Source: an uncultured Emticicia sp. (GTDB lineage: Bacteria; Bacteroidota; Bacteroidia; Cytophagales; Spirosomataceae). Taken from it: 64,000 nucleotides of DNA. Below the pieces are notes generated by a model that did no database searches, was not told where the DNA came from, and saw only the letters and a list, made by a program, of their open reading frames with translations. The stretch is taken from positions 62,001 to 126,000 of the forward strand of contig NZ_CALCZQ010000030.1 in NCBI RefSeq assembly GCF_937903345.1. Reading direction: 5' to 3'. How positions within the stretch are numbered: the first letter of the stretch is position 1; each line of letters begins with the position of its first letter. Shown piece after piece: positions 63,284 through 64,000 of the stretch. Both the position numbers and the translations under genes were made by a program.

Positions 63284-64000
63284 TTATTTTTTATTAATCA
63301 AATATACACCAACCAGAATGATTGTCATACCAAAATAATGCAAAAAAGATATAGATTCGCCGTCAATAAAGCCCATTAAGGTTGCCACAACAGGAATTAA
63401 ATAAGTGACGGAAGAAGCAAAAACAGGTGAAGAAATTTGTAAAACATAGTTGAAAATAATTGCTGCAAGTCCCGAATTGATTGCTCCAAGCAGTAAAAGC
63501 ATTATCAACGGTTGCATATTATCAGCATTTATTCGATGAATAAAATCGGTAGAAAAGAGGATAATGGCAGAAATGATTGCTACGCTAAAAAGAGTCCAGC
63601 CACTCAATAAAACGGCATTGATTCCTCTTAAATGTTTTCCAATGATATTTACATTAAAGCCGTACATTAACGATGCCAAAATAATCAACAAGGCGTAAGG
63701 GTTTAGTTGGCTAATTGAAAGTCCATCTTTACTTGAAGAAAGCACTAAAATTAAACTTCCTATAAAACCCAATATTAAGCCAGCTACTTGCCAACGTTTG
63801 ATAATTTGTTGGAAGAAAAGTGCTCCAACAATTAGTACAAAAAGGGGCGTTGCTGAGTTTAAAGTTCCAGACAATGAGCTGTTTATTTTGCTTCCAGCAA
63901 AAGCAAATAAGAATGCTGGTAGGAAGTAACCTAAAAGTCCAGAGGCGAGGAAATATTTGGTTTTTTCTTTTGGAAATTGTTTACGAGAGGAGATAATCCA
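63284..64000 (-). CDS. EamA/DMT family transporter (partial, 5' end outside window)
   Basis: The frame is open from the window edge to its stop at 63284, 238 residues visible. Eight or so membrane helices remain; typical EamA blocks are LSGTLNSATPLFVLIVGALF, VAGLILGFIGSLILVL and TYLIPVVATLMGFIDGE. A TTG at 63874 could be mistaken for the start, but the frame continues upstream with YFLASGLLGYFLPAFLF. Substrate unknown. Confidence 0.88.
   Translation of the reverse strand, partial: WIISSRKQFPKEKTKYFLASGLLGYFLPAFLFAFAGSKINSSLSGTLNSATPLFVLIVGALFFQQIIKRWQVAGLILGFIGSLILVLSSSKDGLSISQLNPYALLIILASLMYGFNVNIIGKHLRGINAVLLSGWTLFSVAIISAIILFSTDFIHRINADNMQPLIMLLLLGAINSGLAAIIFNYVLQISSPVFASSVTYLIPVVATLMGFIDGESISFLHYFGMTIILVGVYLINKK

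Overview
The window is an AT-rich chromosomal segment of a Bacteroidota bacterium, most likely a member of the Cytophagales (Emticicia/Arcicella-like; this placement is inferred). The evidence is PorX (a T9SS-linked regulator with a PglZ domain), DUF4290, TIGR02757, a stand-alone FtsE, SusC/TonB-type N-terminal domains, start codons without obvious Shine-Dalgarno sequences, and promoters of the TTTG-N19-TAnnTTTG kind. Two such promoters match the consensus exactly, in front of a tRNA-Leu (46334-46364) and an SRP-like RNA (58226-58256).

Layout. 1-2.8 kb: exported and lipoprotein genes (CpxP/CnrX-like sensor, YHYH protein, MORN lipoprotein, SCO protein), the last three overlapping. 2.9-6.1 kb: a tricorn-like protease. 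6.1-11.8 kb: an accessory region. Three copies of a hairpin-forming repeat (6218, 7475, 11751) bound two modules: a PIN-domain toxin-antitoxin pair, and a compact five-gene operon of exported proteins (CsgG/LpoB-like, LPP20-like lipoprotein, DUF6175, two unknowns). 11.8-13.3 kb: a 17-residue-repeat surface protein with an S74 self-cleaving chaperone. 13.5-18 kb: a membrane-anchored possible regulator, an oxidoreductase, DUF2007, CdsA and a CarboxypepD_reg protein. 18.3-21.1 kb: a second accessory region with a bacteriocin-like leader peptide, its companion genes, a decayed RelE-type toxin-antitoxin pair and an HTH regulator.

21.4-32 kb is mostly metabolic: carA, thrC, a lysine-catabolism pair (DUF1338 plus saccharopine dehydrogenase), carboxynorspermidine decarboxylase and synthase around tonB, and pgk. 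32-41 kb is a surface-glycan cluster (two glycosyltransferases, flippase, methyltransferase, sugar aminotransferase, DUF6044 membrane protein). 41-64 kb is core housekeeping: a BASS transporter, GHL10 lipoprotein, DUF4290, murA, tRNA-Leu(CAA), ROK regulator, M28 peptidase, TIGR02757, LysM protein, kdsB, porX, Hsp70, ftsE, fructose-6-phosphate aldolase, SRP RNA, ligA, frr, pyrH, a biotinyl carrier protein and an EamA transporter cut by the window end.

The best candidates for something new are the peptide operon at 18.3-20.4 kb with its palindrome-overlapped promoter, the five-gene exported operon at 7.7-11.5 kb, and the repeat family that delimits modules in the accessory region. MurA carries Asp where the fosfomycin-target Cys usually sits. 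All family assignments come from reading the sequence; no database search was run.
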